Assembly (NCBI GenBank): GCA_021791455.1
Contig: JAJYWM010000246.1
Span: 1-9,200 of the forward strand
DNA: 9,200 nucleotides
Direction of reading: 5' to 3'
Source of the DNA: a bacterium
GTDB taxonomy: Bacteria > Chloroflexota > Dormibacteria > UBA8260 > Bog-877
Shown here: positions 1 through 5,739 of the stretch, piece after piece
How the letters are laid out: the number at the start of each line of letters is the position of its first letter
Numbering within the stretch: the stretch's first letter is position 1
Notes under the pieces: generated by a model
Databases searched by the model: none
Seen by the model: only the letters and a program-made list of their open reading frames with translations
What the model was told of the DNA's origin: nothing
Translations under genes and position numbers: made by a program

Positions 1-90
1 TTCACCCATCGCTGTCATCCAGGATACGGAGTCGGGTCGCGAAGACGGCTGCCCCGCAGTTCCCGGTCTGGCCGCCGCCCGCCGCGCAGC

Positions 91-1404
91 TCAGTGGAAC
101 AGCCAGGGCAGCTTCAGCCTCAGCCCCCCCTCCTTGAGTGCATCGATGACGTCGTCGGCCAGGACCCGGCCCATGGGGTGCCCGTCGGGGTCGACGACCA
201 CCACCGACGAGGCTCGCGCCTCCGTCAGGCGGTCCACCACCTCATCCAGGAAGGCCTCGGGATGGATGGTGACCGGGGTCGTGTCGGTGAGCAGATCCGA
301 GATCTGGGTCGCATCGTCGGCCACCAGCAGGTCGAACAGGGGCAGGTCCGCGATCAGCCGGCCGGCCTCATCCACCACCGCCACCGAGTCGATGTCGGCG
401 CCGTGGTCTCGCTGCTCGCGCAGCCGGTGGCGCGCCTCCCCCACCGTCTCCCCGGCCGGGACCCGGGCCAGGGTCGTGGTCATGAATCCTCCGGCCATGG
501 TCTCTGGGTAGCCGAGCAGGTCCGTCAGCTGGCGGGCGACCTCGGGGGCGACGTGAGCGAGGATGGCGTCAGCCTCCTGGCGATCCATGTCCCGCAGCAC
601 ATCGACGGCCTCGTCCGGTTCCATCGCCGCCACCATCTCCGCGGCGCGCTCCGGGGAGGAGTCGCGCAGGATGTCCTCTATCCGCTCGGGCTCCATCTCC
701 TCCAGGGCGTCGGCCACGGCGCCGGGATCCAGCGCCGTCGTCAGCTCATCACGGGCGGGCTGGTCCAGCTCCTCCAGGAGGTCCGCCAACTCGCCGGGAT
801 GGAGGCGCTGCAACCCTTCGTGCGGCACCTGGAGGCGCAGCTCAGACCCGGGATCGCCGAAGGGATGCACGGCCGACCAGTCGACCAGGCGCCCACTGTC
901 GGGCTTCCAGGTGGAGACGATCCGCGCCCACAGCGATCGGGGCGAGCCGGAGACCGCCACCAGCCGCAGGCGACCCAGGACGGGCGCCAGGAACAGGTCC
1001 TCGGCGCGCAGGACCTTGATGCCGTCGACATCGACCAGCTGGCGCCCGATGACGTCTGACACCAGCCGCAACTCACCCTCCCGGCGCACAAAGCCCGCCG
1101 CCCCTTCTCCCTGGTCCCGCACCACAACCCCTTGGGCGTCGATGCGCACAACTGTCGCGATCGGCTGAAAAGTTTGCTGCTCCCCGCGCTGAAGCACAAG
1201 CCCGGTCACCGGAGGGTACGCGTCGCTGCCGTTCCAGCGGACGACCACGTCCGCCAGGCGGCCCGCGCCGCGTCCCCGCTCGTCCACCGGGTTGATCGTG
1301 CGCAGGCGGGAGAGGGGGACGAGCGAGGCCTGGACCGCCCTGGTCGCGAGCAGGCGCCGGCGGCGTCTGGGCCGGGCCGGCGGTCGGGTCGGCAGGGTGG
1401 GCAT
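91..1404 (-). CDS. Soluble PRC-barrel / MgtE-N / CBS-pair protein (MgtE-like sensor without a membrane domain)
   Basis: The 437-residue protein starts with an Arg/Pro-rich stretch (residues 5-17). Two PRC-barrel-like beta regions follow (about 45-110 and 113-165, the second containing 'IGRQLVDVDGIKV'). An acidic helical-repeat MgtE N-domain spans about 195-295 (repeated 'EEMEPE', 'AAMEPDEAVDVL'). The MgtE linker signature 'YPETMAGGFMTT' is at 299-310, and two CBS repeats cover about 305-425. In true MgtE Mg2+ channels the N and CBS domains bind Mg2+ and gate a C-terminal membrane domain of five helices. Here the protein ends at about 437 with 'KLPWLFH' and has no hydrophobic segment, so it should be cytosolic. 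It is divergent from an Nramp-type transporter, which suggests it senses cations or regulates that transporter (inference). The ATG at 1404 has no clear Shine-Dalgarno. No better GTG or TTG start lies nearby, so the first ~20 residues are uncertain. Confidence 0.88.
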   Translation of the reverse strand: MPTLPTRPPARPRRRRRLLATRAVQASLVPLSRLRTINPVDERGRGAGRLADVVVRWNGSDAYPPVTGLVLQRGEQQTFQPIATVVRIDAQGVVVRDQGEGAAGFVRREGELRLVSDVIGRQLVDVDGIKVLRAEDLFLAPVLGRLRLVAVSGSPRSLWARIVSTWKPDSGRLVDWSAVHPFGDPGSELRLQVPHEGLQRLHPGELADLLEELDQPARDELTTALDPGAVADALEEMEPERIEDILRDSSPERAAEMVAAMEPDEAVDVLRDMDRQEADAILAHVAPEVARQLTDLLGYPETMAGGFMTTTLARVPAGETVGEARHRLREQRDHGADIDSVAVVDEAGRLIADLPLFDLLVADDATQISDLLTDTTPVTIHPEAFLDEVVDRLTEARASSVVVVDPDGHPMGRVLADDVIDALKEGGLRLKLPWLFH

Positions 1405-1412
1405 CTAGGGAA

Positions 1413-1428
1413 GGCGGAAAAGTCCGCC
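1413..1428 (-). promoter_or_regulatory. Perfect hairpin just upstream of the MgtE-like gene start
   Basis: GGCGGA and TCCGCC form a perfect 6-bp inverted repeat around a 4-nt loop. It ends 8 nt before the ATG at 1404 on the minus strand. A second inverted repeat (ATCTCG at 1429-1434, CGAGAT at 1453-1458) lies just upstream in the same leader. Folded in the mRNA, these would occupy the ribosome-entry region of a gene that lacks a visible Shine-Dalgarno. They could instead be protein-binding sites in DNA. The repeats are directly visible; their function is inferred. Confidence 0.4.
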
Positions 1429-1448
1429 ATCTCGGCGGGTCGAGTCTT

Positions 1449-1477
1449 TTGGCGAGATCACGCTGGTAGCATATAGG
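1449..1477 (+). promoter_or_regulatory. Weak candidate promoter for the Nramp transporter leader
   Basis: TTGGCG (1449-1454), a 17-bp spacer and TATAGG (1472-1477) would start transcription near 1483, at the 5' strand of the leader stem. The -10 is imperfect because it lacks the final T. On the opposite strand the same bases give TATGCT (1468-1473), a good TANNNT -10 for the divergent MgtE-like gene, so the two promoters may overlap. Confidence 0.3.
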
Positions 1478-1622
1478 GGCGTTGCGGCGCAGTTTCCGGT
1501 GCTGGCCTTAACCCCTCCTTGAGACGCGGGCTGGTATCGATTGGCGAGGCATGGAGGTGAGCATGGACGGTTCAAGTAAACCGCCAAGTCAGCAACCCCT
1601 TGCGCGCGCCGTGAACGCCTAG
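1478..1622 (+). ncRNA. Candidate structured cis-regulatory leader of the Nramp-type transporter
   Basis: A long-range stem can close this leader. GGCGTT (1478-1483) pairs with AACGCC (1614-1619), and after a small internal loop GGCGC (1486-1490) pairs with GCGCC (1606-1610), enclosing about 115 nt. Inside, CGGTT (1568-1572) and AACCG (1579-1583) form a hairpin. CCTCCT (1514-1519) can pair with GGAGG (1553-1557) or with the transporter's own Shine-Dalgarno AGGAGG (1685-1690). I looked for conserved elements of the M-box (ykoK), yybP-ykoY, NiCo, fluoride, cobalamin and c-di-AMP riboswitches and recognised none. The pairings are visible; the regulatory role is inferred from its place upstream of a metal transporter. 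Confidence 0.4.
1563..1622 (+). CDS. Candidate 19-residue Pro-containing leader peptide (uORF) before the Nramp transporter
   Basis: An ATG at 1563 is preceded by a strong Shine-Dalgarno GGAGG (1553-1557) at 5-nt spacing, and it opens a 19-codon frame ending in TAG at 1620-1622. The peptide reads MDGSSKPPSQQPLARAVNA, with a Pro-Pro pair (codons 7-8) and a further Gln-Gln-Pro. Its last codons overlap the 3' strand of the leader's closing stem (AACGCC, 1614-1619), so a ribosome finishing the uORF would melt that stem. Proline-containing leader peptides that sense low Mg2+ through slowed translation are established for Salmonella mgtA (MgtL) and mgtCBR (MgtP). This peptide is not homologous to them, and the parallel is inference. 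Without conservation data it could be a chance short ORF, although the ribosome-binding site is as good as that of the main gene. Confidence 0.45.
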   Translation: MDGSSKPPSQQPLARAVNA

Positions 1623-1684
1623 GCCAAAGCCCCCGGCCCAACTCCCGGCGTGCGCCTGCGAACGGTCCCAGTCGCTAAATCGCC

Positions 1685-1690
1685 AGGAGG
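1685..1690 (+). promoter_or_regulatory. Shine-Dalgarno AGGAGG of the Nramp-type gene
   Basis: A perfect AGGAGG lies 6 nt before the ATG at 1697 and fixes that start. It is complementary to CCTCCT at 1514-1519 in the leader, so it could be sequestered by long-range pairing. Confidence 0.8.
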
Positions 1691-1696
1691 TCACGG

Positions 1697-3325
1697 ATGT
1701 CTGAGGAGTTGCGCCCGGCCGCCACACCGCGGTCGGCGGTGCTGGATCCCGCCCACGAGGGTGAGATTCGTGGCGCCCTGGGCTCGATTCCGAGTTCCGA
1801 CCGGGGCAGGCCCTGGTCGCGGCGGCTGCTGACCCTGGCGGCGATCATGGGCCCGGGTCTGATCGTGATGATCGGAGACAACGACGCGGGCGGGGTCTCC
1901 ACCTACGCCCAGGCCGGCCAGGACTACGGGACTACCCTGCTCTGGGTCCTCCTGCTCTGCATCCCGACCCTCATCGTCGCCCAGGAGATGGTGGTCCGGC
2001 TGGGGGCCGTGACCGGCGTGGGACACGCCAGGCTGATCAAGGAGAGGTTCGGCAGGTTCTGGGCGGCGTTCTCGGTCGGGGACCTCTTCCTGCTGAACTT
2101 CCTGACCCTTGTGACCGAGTTCATCGGCGTCGACCTCAGTCTGCGCTACTTCGGGGTGACCCCACTTGCCTCGGTGCCGATCGTGGCGATCGGGCTCCTG
2201 GCGATGGTCGCGACGGGAAGCTTTCAGCTCTGGGAGCGGTTCATGTTCGTCTTCATCGTGACCAGCCTGCTGATGTTCCCTTTGGCCCTGCTCAGCCATC
2301 CCAGCGCGGAACCAGTGGTCAAGGGCCTCTTCGTCCCCACGGTCCAGGGTGGCTTCACCTCCACCTCGGTCCTCTTCATCATCGCCGTGGTGGGAACGAC
2401 GATCGCCCCCTGGCAGCTGTTCTTCCAGCAGTCCAACGTGATCGACAAGCGGATCACCACCAGATGGTTGAAGTATGAGCTGGCCGACACCTCGATCGGA
2501 GCGGTGGTCACCACCGCCGGCGGCGGCGCGATCATGCTGGCAACGGCCTTCGCCTTCGCCCACACCGGGTTGGCGGGTCAGTTCGGCTCCGGGCTGACCG
2601 TGGCCGAGGGGCTGAGCCGTCGCGTCGGCTCGGCGTCGGGAGCGATCTTCGCCATCGTCTTGGTGAATGCGTCTGTGATCGGGGCCTCGGCGGTTACCCT
2701 CTCCACGTCGTACGCACTGGGAGACAGCTTCGGGCTGAAGCACTCTCTGCACCGCAAGGTCGGCGACGCCAAGGGCTTCTACCTGTCGTTCGCCGGCCTG
2801 ATTGCGCTGGCGGCGGGAGTGGTCCTGATTCCCCGGGCACCCCTGGGGCTCATCACCACCGGGGTCCAGGTGTTGGCGGGAGTCCTCCTGCCGTCCGCGA
2901 TCGTCTTTCTGCTGCTCCTCTGCAACGACGCCGAGGTCCTGGGGCCGTGGGTGAACTCCGCTCGCCAGAACGTGGTAGCCACGATCATCGTGGCGGTCTT
3001 GGTCCTGCTCTCGCTGATCCTCACGGTGACCACCGTGATCCCCGAGCTGCCACTTGGCCCGTTCACCGCCGCGGTCGCGATCGTGGCGGTGTTCGGGCTT
3101 TCCTGGATGGGGGTTGCGGCCCGCAGGAGGCGCGGGCGGGATCAGGAGCGCGAGCGTGCGGTCACGGGTGACCGGCGGGCTTGGCGGATGCCCCCACTGG
3201 CCGAGCTCAGGCCACCGGTCTGGTCCAGGGCACAACGGCTGGGAATGCTGGTGCTGCGCGGCTACTTGGTGCTGGCGGTCGTGCTGCTGGCGGTGAAGAT
3301 CGGACAGCTGGCGCTGGCCCGCTGA
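1697..3325 (+). CDS. Nramp-superfamily divalent cation transporter with altered metal-site motifs
   Basis: This 542-residue integral membrane protein has about 11 core helices plus an extra C-terminal helix (about 515-540) after a basic cytoplasmic stretch (475-512). Nramp family members co-transport divalent metals with protons. TM1 reads 'GPGLIVMIGDNDAGG' (residues 52-66), so the canonical DPGN position is D63-A-G-G66. TM6 reads 'GTTIAPWQLFF' (233-243), so the canonical MPH is A237-P-W239. The TM6 methionine favours transition metals, and its replacement by alanine is known in Nramp-related Mg2+ transporters; that suggests, but does not prove, Mg2+ rather than Mn2+/Fe2+ as substrate here. 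The start is set by AGGAGG 6 nt upstream. It is divergent from a soluble MgtE-like sensor and preceded by a long structured leader, which supports a cation-homeostasis role. Family membership is firm; the substrate is inferred. Confidence 0.9.
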   Translation: MSEELRPAATPRSAVLDPAHEGEIRGALGSIPSSDRGRPWSRRLLTLAAIMGPGLIVMIGDNDAGGVSTYAQAGQDYGTTLLWVLLLCIPTLIVAQEMVVRLGAVTGVGHARLIKERFGRFWAAFSVGDLFLLNFLTLVTEFIGVDLSLRYFGVTPLASVPIVAIGLLAMVATGSFQLWERFMFVFIVTSLLMFPLALLSHPSAEPVVKGLFVPTVQGGFTSTSVLFIIAVVGTTIAPWQLFFQQSNVIDKRITTRWLKYELADTSIGAVVTTAGGGAIMLATAFAFAHTGLAGQFGSGLTVAEGLSRRVGSASGAIFAIVLVNASVIGASAVTLSTSYALGDSFGLKHSLHRKVGDAKGFYLSFAGLIALAAGVVLIPRAPLGLITTGVQVLAGVLLPSAIVFLLLLCNDAEVLGPWVNSARQNVVATIIVAVLVLLSLILTVTTVIPELPLGPFTAAVAIVAVFGLSWMGVAARRRRGRDQERERAVTGDRRAWRMPPLAELRPPVWSRAQRLGMLVLRGYLVLAVVLLAVKIGQLALAR

Positions 3326-3331
3326 TCCAAC

Positions 3332-3348
3332 GGCTCCGGGCGGGAGCT
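3332..3348. terminator. Possible hairpin between convergent genes
   Basis: GGCTCC (3332-3337) and GGAGCT (3343-3348) can form a 6-bp stem, including one G-U pair, around a 5-nt loop. It lies just after the transporter stop, in the 22-nt gap before the convergent DUF3887 gene, and clips that gene's stop codon. There is no T-tract, so intrinsic termination is doubtful. Confidence 0.25.
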
Positions 3349-3983
3349 CAGACGACGTCGGGCTGAAGGATGAAGAGGCCGCAGATCCTCTCCTTCCGAT
3401 CGAGCGTCACCCGCGCCTTCATAGTCCCGCGCTGGAAGACGAGTGGCACGTCGACCACTTGGTACCGACCCCTGGAGGTGACGGTGGGCCGCCCGACGGA
3501 GGTCACCTCTCCGATCAGGTCCTCGACCTGGGCCCACGCCTGCGTGAGTCCCTCCACGGAAAGGGCGTCCGCCATGGATCGATCGAAGCCCTGGCGTAGT
3601 GCTTCCAGGCGCCCCTGCCGCCACTGATCGACAGCGATCAGGGCTCGCCGGGCGGGGCCGACGGCCTCTCGCAGGCCGACGGAGTCCGCACCACCGAAAC
3701 GCTGCTGCGCGGCCTGACGCGTCACGTGCAGAGCCTCTCCGATCTGCTGCCACGTGTAGCCCGCGCCCCTGGCGTCCATTACCAGGACGCGCAGGACGTC
3801 GGAGGAGATGTCCTCCAGGGTCCTTGCCACCATCAGCGACCCTAGGGCAGATCCCTGCCGAGCCGACTTCTTCTCGTGCCGCCGGAGGGCGGCTGTAGTC
3901 AGATGCGAGTTGTGTTCCAGCAGCTCCGCCAGGAGTCGGCGGTCCCGGGATCGTCCCACCTGCGGAGTCTCGACGTCCGGCAC
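3348..3983 (-). CDS. HTH-DUF3887 domain protein, putative DNA-binding regulator
   Basis: A helix-turn-helix of sigma/MerR-like appearance lies at about residues 73-97 ('GYTWQQIGEALHVTRQAAQQRFG', numbered from the chosen start). A C-terminal DUF3887 domain follows at about 122-209, with a Trp-containing helix ('AWAQVEDLIGEV') and beta strands ending 'ICGLFILQPDVV'. DUF3887 is a small alpha/beta domain of unknown ligand, often fused to HTHs in actinobacteria. No catalytic residues or membrane segments are evident, so it should be cytosolic. I chose the GTG at 3983 (211 aa) because TACTGT at 3991-3996 sits exactly 7 nt upstream and would give a leaderless mRNA. The other GTG at 3992 (214 aa) overlaps that -10. 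The gene is convergent with the transporter and separated by ~200 nt from the toxin-antitoxin operon, so it is probably its own transcription unit. The target is unknown. Confidence 0.8.
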   Translation of the reverse strand: MPDVETPQVGRSRDRRLLAELLEHNSHLTTAALRRHEKKSARQGSALGSLMVARTLEDISSDVLRVLVMDARGAGYTWQQIGEALHVTRQAAQQRFGGADSVGLREAVGPARRALIAVDQWRQGRLEALRQGFDRSMADALSVEGLTQAWAQVEDLIGEVTSVGRPTVTSRGRYQVVDVPLVFQRGTMKARVTLDRKERICGLFILQPDVV

Positions 3984-3990
3984 GTTGGTC

Positions 3991-3996
3991 ACAGTA
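3991..3996 (-). promoter_or_regulatory. -10 element (TACTGT) of the HTH-DUF3887 gene
   Basis: Reading on the minus strand, TACTGT is followed by 7 nt (GACCAAC) and then the GTG at 3983, as expected for a leaderless transcript. A possible -35 (TTGCGC, 4016-4021) is at a long 19-bp spacing and is weak. Confidence 0.4.
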
Positions 3997-4099
3997 GCGC
4001 GTCCCAGGGGAAGCGGCGCAACCAGTCAGGGGCACGGGTTCGCGTCCGGGCGCAATCTTCCTCCCCGATCGCACCGGCGCAGCCGCACAGGTACTGGAG

Positions 4100-4116
4100 C
4101 GGGAGCATCACTCCCG
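4100..4116. terminator. Possible terminator hairpin downstream of the RES toxin
   Basis: CGGGAG (4100-4105), a 5-nt loop CATCA and CTCCCG (4111-4116) form a perfect 6-bp GC-rich stem. It lies about 80 nt past the stop of the toxin-antitoxin operon (minus strand) and upstream of the next gene on the same strand. There is no clear T-run. The stretch 3984-4198 otherwise shows nothing recognisable. Confidence 0.35.
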
Positions 4117-4198
4117 GAGGGAACTTGGCCGCAACGGAACACCCACCGATCTCTATGCGCCGGGTCTGCGGCCGCGACCGCGACTGTTCCCCGTGGCG

Positions 4199-4729
4199 TC
4201 ATGTGTGGAGTCCTGGGTGCGGGTCGGGCGGCTCGTGGTGGTGCCCGGGCGGTGGGCTCGGAGTCACACCTGGGACCTCGGCACCAGCCTGGAGCACGCA
4301 GAGAACCATTCCCTCGGCAGGCCGACCAGCGGAGGCGCCGAGAACGCCGGCCCAGCCGTCGCGCCAGAGGGCTTCGCCCACCTGTTGGTAGGCCGGCCAT
4401 GGTCTGAGGGCCGGCACGGGCGCGTCCAGACCCACTCGGGCCAGCTGGTGGGCACCTGAGAGATTGGCAAGGCGAGGATGCTCGACCACGCAACGCCACA
4501 GTGCCCGGGGCATCTGGCGCGTCGGCGGCACCCCCAGCTCGGCCGGCGTCGGATACCATTCCGCCCACGCCGTATCTGGCCCGTCGGGCAGGTAAAGGCC
4601 CTCGACCACGCGGCCCCTCTGCCAGCGCCCGTCCGCGGGTACTGGCGCTCGGTGATGCGGATCACCACCCGCCGGAATGGGGCGCACCCACCGGAGGCGC
4701 ACCTCAAGCGCGTCGACATCGAGCCCCAC
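4199..4729 (-). CDS. RES-domain toxin (NAD+-consuming type II toxin family)
   Basis: This 176-residue protein shows the RES fold: 'RWVRPIP' (13-19), 'ADGRWQRG' (32-39), 'GLYLPDGPDTAWAEW' (44-58) and 'RDGWAGVLGASAGRP' (123-137). Family-conserved Arg (R16 and R35 are candidates), Y46, E57 and S133 are all present. RES toxins such as M. tuberculosis MbcT and P. putida Res have an ADP-ribosyltransferase-like fold and destroy cellular NAD+. The gene lies 11 nt downstream of a DUF2384/Xre antitoxin on the same strand, the usual order for this pair. The start is GTG at 4729 with only a GGGA upstream, so translation is probably coupled to the antitoxin. The last ~20 residues are Pro/His-rich ('GHHHEPPDPHPG') and not part of the fold. 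All key residues are present, so the toxin looks intact; activity is inferred. Confidence 0.85.
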   Translation of the reverse strand: MGLDVDALEVRLRWVRPIPAGGDPHHRAPVPADGRWQRGRVVEGLYLPDGPDTAWAEWYPTPAELGVPPTRQMPRALWRCVVEHPRLANLSGAHQLARVGLDAPVPALRPWPAYQQVGEALWRDGWAGVLGASAGRPAEGMVLCVLQAGAEVPGVTPSPPPGHHHEPPDPHPGLHT

Positions 4730-4740
4730 TCCCTGGCCGG

Positions 4741-5082
4741 TCAGGTGAACGTCGGGGCTTCCATCTCCGAGATCAGCCTGGCCACCCGCCGGTACTCACC
4801 GGCCGCCAGCAGCTCGAGTGGCTTGTGGTCGTCGAGAGCGGGTACCGGCTGGTTCAGCCACTCCGGGATGTAGTCCTCAGCAATGACCCTCGCCAGGCGC
4901 TCCACCATGGCCGACAGCTCCACCAGCCGCTGCGCTCGCTCCCCGCTGGGGCTATGTGTCACGCGCAGCCACGCGCTCACCGTGCTCAGCCCCGCCCCGG
5001 TGGCCTGGGCGATTTCGCGATCGCTCAAGTGCGCGACCCGGCACACGTAGCGCGCCCTTTCAGCGTAGGCGAGCGTGTTCAT
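4741..5082 (-). CDS. Xre/MbcA/ParS-type antitoxin (DUF2384) of the RES toxin
   Basis: This 113-residue cytosolic protein has an N-terminal helix-turn-helix at about residues 19-41 ('LSDREIAQATGAGLSTVSAW') and a C-terminal DUF2384 antitoxin domain at about 71-110 ('IPEWLNQPVPAL', 'KPLELLAAGEYRRVARLI'). In this family the C-terminal segment caps the RES toxin's active site while the HTH represses the operon. The domain order and the adjacent toxin make the assignment strong. I chose the ATG at 5082 because TACAGT (5090-5095) lies exactly 7 nt upstream, giving a leaderless mRNA. A GTG at 5091 (116 aa) is possible but falls inside that -10. An inverted repeat at 5100-5128 immediately upstream is a candidate autoregulatory operator. 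Confidence 0.87.
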   Translation of the reverse strand: MNTLAYAERARYVCRVAHLSDREIAQATGAGLSTVSAWLRVTHSPSGERAQRLVELSAMVERLARVIAEDYIPEWLNQPVPALDDHKPLELLAAGEYRRVARLISEMEAPTFT

Positions 5083-5089
5083 GCTCGGC

Positions 5090-5095
5090 ACTGTA
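5090..5095 (-). promoter_or_regulatory. -10 element (TACAGT) of the antitoxin-toxin operon
   Basis: On the minus strand TACAGT is followed by 7 nt (GCCGAGC) and the antitoxin ATG at 5082. The -35 is weak: TACAAA or a nearby hexamer at 16-18 bp spacing. Confidence 0.45.
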
Positions 5096-5099
5096 GCGG

Positions 5100-5128
5100 C
5101 AAACGAGAGGATTTGTAGGGACCGTTTG
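5100..5128. promoter_or_regulatory. Inverted repeat, candidate antitoxin operator
   Basis: CAAACG (5100-5105) and CGTTTG (5123-5128) form a perfect 6-bp inverted repeat. The half-sites are 23 bp apart centre to centre, about two helical turns. It sits over the expected -35 region of the toxin-antitoxin operon, as for an autorepressing HTH antitoxin. Binding is inferred. Confidence 0.4.
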
Positions 5129-5231
5129 GCGCAACACCCGATTTGCGCCTCTGGGATCGACCTTGTTCCCAGGCGGTGAACCCTTCTCTGAGTAGGCCGT
5201 GGGCAACGAGCCTACCCGCGGGGTCTTCGCT

Positions 5232-5360
5232 ACGTCGAGGTATCCCGGTGCAAGCTCACCCCCGAGATCCCCGTCAAAGTCCGCGTCGCTGGCAGCAGAC
5301 TGAGCTGTCCTCTCATCCCGCTGCTGCCCCTTCAGATAGTGGCTGACGTCGCGGTATCCC
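5232..5360. repeat. 15-bp near-identical direct repeat pair
   Basis: ACGTCGAGGTATCCC (5232-5246) recurs as ACGTCGCGGTATCCC (5346-5360), with 14 of 15 bases identical and an offset of 114 bp. Neither copy lies in a recognised gene. Confidence 0.5.
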
Positions 5361-5510
5361 TCTGGACACCTCTCGCCACCCTCCCAACGTCCGTGGCTCC
5401 CAAGCAGCTCAGAGCCCAGACAGGCACAGTGGGCGCCCTCGGTGGAACTCCTGACCAGCCCTTGGCCGCCAGCGCCTGGGACCAGTTGCCCCCACGACCC
5501 CAGGGTTGTG

Positions 5511-5542
5511 CATCCCCTTCCCCCGTACCCTCATCCCCTTCC
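5511..5542. repeat. Short tandem-like repeat, 21-bp period
   Basis: CATCCCCTTCC occurs at 5511-5521 and again at 5532-5542 within a pyrimidine-rich stretch. It may reflect simple-sequence drift rather than a functional site. Confidence 0.4.
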
Positions 5543-5739
5543 TACGACTACAGCCATCTCCACCGATCATGTTCGCCGTCACCGTCCAATCCCGCCAACC
5601 CCGGCGCCCACGTCCCCATCCAGCGGCGCCGTCTACAGCTCCCCCCGACTGGTGATGAGGCGCCTGCTCCAGCCGTGGTCGGGCGGCAGCCGTGCGATTG
5701 TCTACACGACCCTCCCCGACACGCGGTCGGCCGACATGC

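Larger units (their letters stand above)
5092..5739. other. Long intergenic stretch without a convincing gene
   Basis: About 650 bases separate the toxin-antitoxin operon from the acetyltransferase. Open frames here lack domain signatures, and the right half (about 5450-5680) is C/T-rich on the plus strand. Visible structure: the antitoxin promoter and operator at the left edge; a 15-bp near-identical direct repeat (5232-5246 and 5346-5360); a short 11-bp direct repeat with a 21-bp period (5511-5542); and the palindrome GTCGGCCGAC (5727-5736) just after the acetyltransferase stop. It could contain decayed gene remnants, but I recognise none. Confidence 0.6.

Noticed and set aside
1..90. Possible gene end or terminator left of the MgtE-like gene
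   Set aside because: I see no convincing hairpin with a T-run and no identifiable coding segment in these 90 bases.
1478..1696. M-box (ykoK) or yybP-ykoY riboswitch upstream of the Nramp gene
   Set aside because: The conserved core segments of these classes are not visible. I therefore report only an unclassified structured leader.
1691..3235. 514-codon minus-strand frame antisense to the Nramp gene
   Set aside because: Extremely Asp/Gln/Arg/His-rich composition typical of an antisense shadow. The plus-strand transporter explains the region fully.
3262..4074. 270-codon minus-strand frame overlapping the DUF3887 gene
   Set aside because: Arg/Pro/Gly-rich shadow with no domain; the in-frame DUF3887 product is the coherent one.
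5068..5530. Minus-strand open frame of about 150 codons upstream of and overlapping the antitoxin start
   Set aside because: It has no ATG, GTG or TTG for about its first 100 codons, no recognisable domain and only moderate third-position GC. It also runs into the antitoxin promoter and start. It could be a decayed gene but is not supportable as a CDS.
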